Below are positions 6,351-6,587 of a DNA stretch of 6,587 nt, piece after piece. The notes under the pieces are model-generated. The model was not told the DNA's origin and searched no databases. It saw only the letters and a list, made by a program, of their open reading frames with translations. Numbering within the stretch: the stretch's first letter is position 1; every line of letters begins with the position of its first letter. A program made the position numbers and the translations under genes. The stretch spans positions 1 through 6,587 of the forward strand of contig CAJURV010000092.1 in NCBI GenBank assembly GCA_910588925.1. Reading direction: 5' to 3'. The stretch comes from an uncultured Rikenellaceae bacterium. GTDB lineage: Bacteria > Bacteroidota > Bacteroidia > Bacteroidales > Rikenellaceae.

Positions 6351-6424
6351 GCCGATGTAGCTCAGTTGGTCAGAGCAGCTGATTTGTAATCAGCAGGCCG
6401 TGGGTTCGAATCCCTCCATCGGCT
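6351..6424 (+). tRNA. tRNA-Thr (anticodon TGT)
   Basis: The cloverleaf is complete: acceptor stem GCCGATG (6351-6357) with CATCGGC (6417-6423), discriminator T at 6424, D stem GCTC/GAGC, and anticodon stem GCTGA/TCAGC. The loop TTTGTAA gives anticodon TGT at 6385-6387, which reads ACA and probably other ACN codons. The T loop is TTCGAAT. The T stem (6400-6404 with 6412-6416) has a T-T mismatch at its second pair. No CCA is encoded, so the end must be added enzymatically. Confidence 0.95.
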
Positions 6425-6437
6425 CTCTAAGAATCCA

Positions 6438-6523
6438 GGGGAGGTACCAAAGTGGCCAACTGGGGCAGACTGTAAATCTGCTGACTTATGTCTTCGTAGG
6501 TTCGAATCCTGCCCTCCCCACCA
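6438..6523 (+). tRNA. tRNA-Tyr (anticodon GTA)
   Basis: This is a class II tRNA with a long variable arm (6482-6495, inner stem GAC/GTC). Acceptor stem GGGGAGG (6438-6444) pairs with CCTCCCC (6513-6519), and the discriminator is A at 6520. Anticodon stem GCAGA/TCTGC holds the loop CTGTAAA, with anticodon GTA at 6472-6474. The T arm GTAGG/CCTGC with loop TTCGAAT is normal. CCA follows at 6521-6523 and may be genome-encoded; without it the gene ends at 6520. It starts 13 bases after tRNA-Thr, in the same transcript. Confidence 0.95.
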
Positions 6524-6529
6524 ATCACC

Positions 6530-6587
6530 GCGGAAGTAGCTCAGTTGGTAGAGCATTAGCCTTCCAAGCTAAGGGTCGCGGGTTCGA
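6530..6587 (+). tRNA. tRNA-Gly (anticodon TCC), cut by the window end
   Basis: The first 58 bases are visible: acceptor 5' strand GCGGAAG (6530-6536), D stem GCTC/GAGC, and anticodon stem TTAGC/GCTAA. The loop CTTCCAA has anticodon TCC at 6563-6565, reading GGA and GGG. The sequence stops in the T loop (GGTTCGA). It follows tRNA-Tyr by six bases (after the CCA), so it belongs to the same operon. The 3' side lies outside the window. Confidence 0.93.

Noticed and set aside
6362..6556. 64-codon - strand frame across the tRNA genes (contains RWRDSNPRPADYKSAALTN)
   Set aside because: This is the reverse complement of tRNA-Thr, tRNA-Tyr and tRNA-Gly. Such peptides are well-known false proteins in databases.

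Overview
The window looks like a chromosomal housekeeping stretch from a member of the Bacteroidetes, most likely order Bacteroidales. Three things point there. First, the best promoters follow the Bacteroidetes pattern (TTTG near -33, TAnnTTTG near -7), with 19-20 bp spacers, at three gene starts. Second, the starts lack strong Shine-Dalgarno sequences and have A/T-rich leaders. Third, GroES and GroEL read as Bacteroidales versions. Genus cannot be fixed from this sequence.

Layout: positions 11-52 are a strong terminator for a + strand gene that lies outside the window. Positions 53-651 carry no convincing gene but hold imperfect repeats, hairpins and a lone consensus DnaA box. On the - strand, 724-1827 encodes a Wzz-type polysaccharide chain-length regulator with its own promoter (1911-1941) and an A/T-rich terminator (637-698). 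Back to back with it, a + strand promoter (1957-1987) drives a DEAD-box RNA helicase with a DbpA-type RNA-binding domain (2009-3736). A 314-base gap (3737-4050) follows. It holds a possible 58-residue - strand ORF and a cluster of short direct and inverted repeats in front of groES. The chaperonin pair groES-groEL (4051-5995) ends in a near-perfect terminator (6021-6058). After about 240 empty bases, a third promoter (6296-6327) opens a tRNA operon: Thr(TGT), Tyr(GTA) and Gly(TCC), the last cut by the window end.

Functionally, the window combines an RNA helicase (RNA remodelling, ribosome assembly or RNA decay), the Hsp60/Hsp10 folding chamber and translation tRNAs with one envelope gene, the Wzz-like protein, which sits alone away from any visible polysaccharide cluster. 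I found no mobile element, CRISPR array or defence system, and no clear candidate for a new multi-gene system. The parts most worth a second look are the possible small ORF and repeats upstream of groES, and the repeat-bearing intergenic region at the left end.
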